A stretch of DNA of 13,074 nucleotides from Eubacterium sp. CAG:251 (GTDB lineage Bacteria; Bacillota; Clostridia; Oscillospirales; Acutalibacteraceae): positions 1-13,074 of the forward strand of contig FR889142.1 in NCBI GenBank assembly GCA_000436835.1, written 5' to 3'. This document shows positions 12,961-13,074 of the stretch, in pieces. The position numbers were made by a program, and so were the translations under genes. Numbering within the stretch: position 1 is the stretch's first letter; every line of letters starts with the position of its first letter. The notes under the pieces are model-generated. The model was not told where the DNA came from and searched no databases. It saw only the letters and a list, made by a program, of their open reading frames with translations.

Positions 12961-13074
12961 ATGGAAACAAATCTTACTTCTAACAAGTCACTTCTTGATT
13001 GGCTTGACGAAAAAGTAGAACTCCTTAAGCCATCAAACATTGTATGGATTGACGGTTCAAAGGAACAAATCGAC
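12961..13074 (+). CDS. pckG: Phosphoenolpyruvate carboxykinase (GTP), N-terminus only
   Basis: Only the first 38 codons are in the window; the gene runs off the right edge. The segment LLDWLDEKVELLKPSNIVWIDGSKEQID matches the start of GTP-dependent PEP carboxykinases, which open with a helix, then a conserved WxDGS-type strand followed by acidic residues. The enzyme interconverts oxaloacetate plus GTP with phosphoenolpyruvate, GDP and CO2; in anaerobes it often runs towards oxaloacetate. A strong AAAGGAG site and its own promoter support the start. The call rests on a short stretch, so the catalytic residues cannot be checked. Confidence 0.82.
   Translation, partial: METNLTSNKSLLDWLDEKVELLKPSNIVWIDGSKEQID

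Overview
The window looks like chromosomal DNA from a low-GC, Gram-positive anaerobe of the class Clostridia, probably Oscillospirales/Ruminococcaceae-like. This rests on AT-rich intergenic DNA, strong AGGAG-type ribosome sites, sigma-A promoters that are often extended -10, and the protein types. The order is inference; no taxonomic marker is present. There are 12 complete or near-complete protein genes, two small accessory genes (one a 58-residue gene that is easy to miss), and one gene cut by the right edge. I see no rRNA, tRNA, CRISPR array, transposase or phage gene, and no gene-free stretch longer than 300 bases.

Left part (1-4563). An AIM24-family gene on the minus strand is divergent from a plus-strand hexuronate block: uxaC (uronate isomerase), kdgK (KDG kinase) and eda (KDPG aldolase). 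These cover the first and last two steps from glucuronate/galacturonate to pyruvate plus glyceraldehyde-3-phosphate. The oxidoreductase and dehydratase in between are not here. The spaces around eda hold dispersed palindromic repeats and hairpins. One palindrome occurs three times in the window, and one copy carries a compensatory base-pair change.

Middle (4564-5383). A tiny Arc-type ribbon-helix-helix regulator (minus strand) is divergent from a small Rossmann-like protein resembling the SLOG/YspA (DUF2493-like) family (plus strand). The space between them contains an 11-base palindrome and good promoter elements, so this looks like a self-contained accessory locus. It is the most novel-looking part of the window. 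Next comes a convergent GtrA-like membrane protein gene, whose reading frame continues for 36 coding-like codons past an in-frame TAA.

Right part (5938-13074). A minus-strand operon dusB-nagA-trmL, with overlapping genes, puts an amino-sugar deacetylase between two tRNA-modification enzymes. It is divergent from polA, whose proofreading domain lacks its catalytic residues. polA is followed closely by rimI, then tsaD, then the start of a GTP-dependent PEP carboxykinase gene with its own promoter. This half is housekeeping: DNA replication/repair, tRNA modification (D, Nm34, t6A), protein acetylation and gluconeogenesis.
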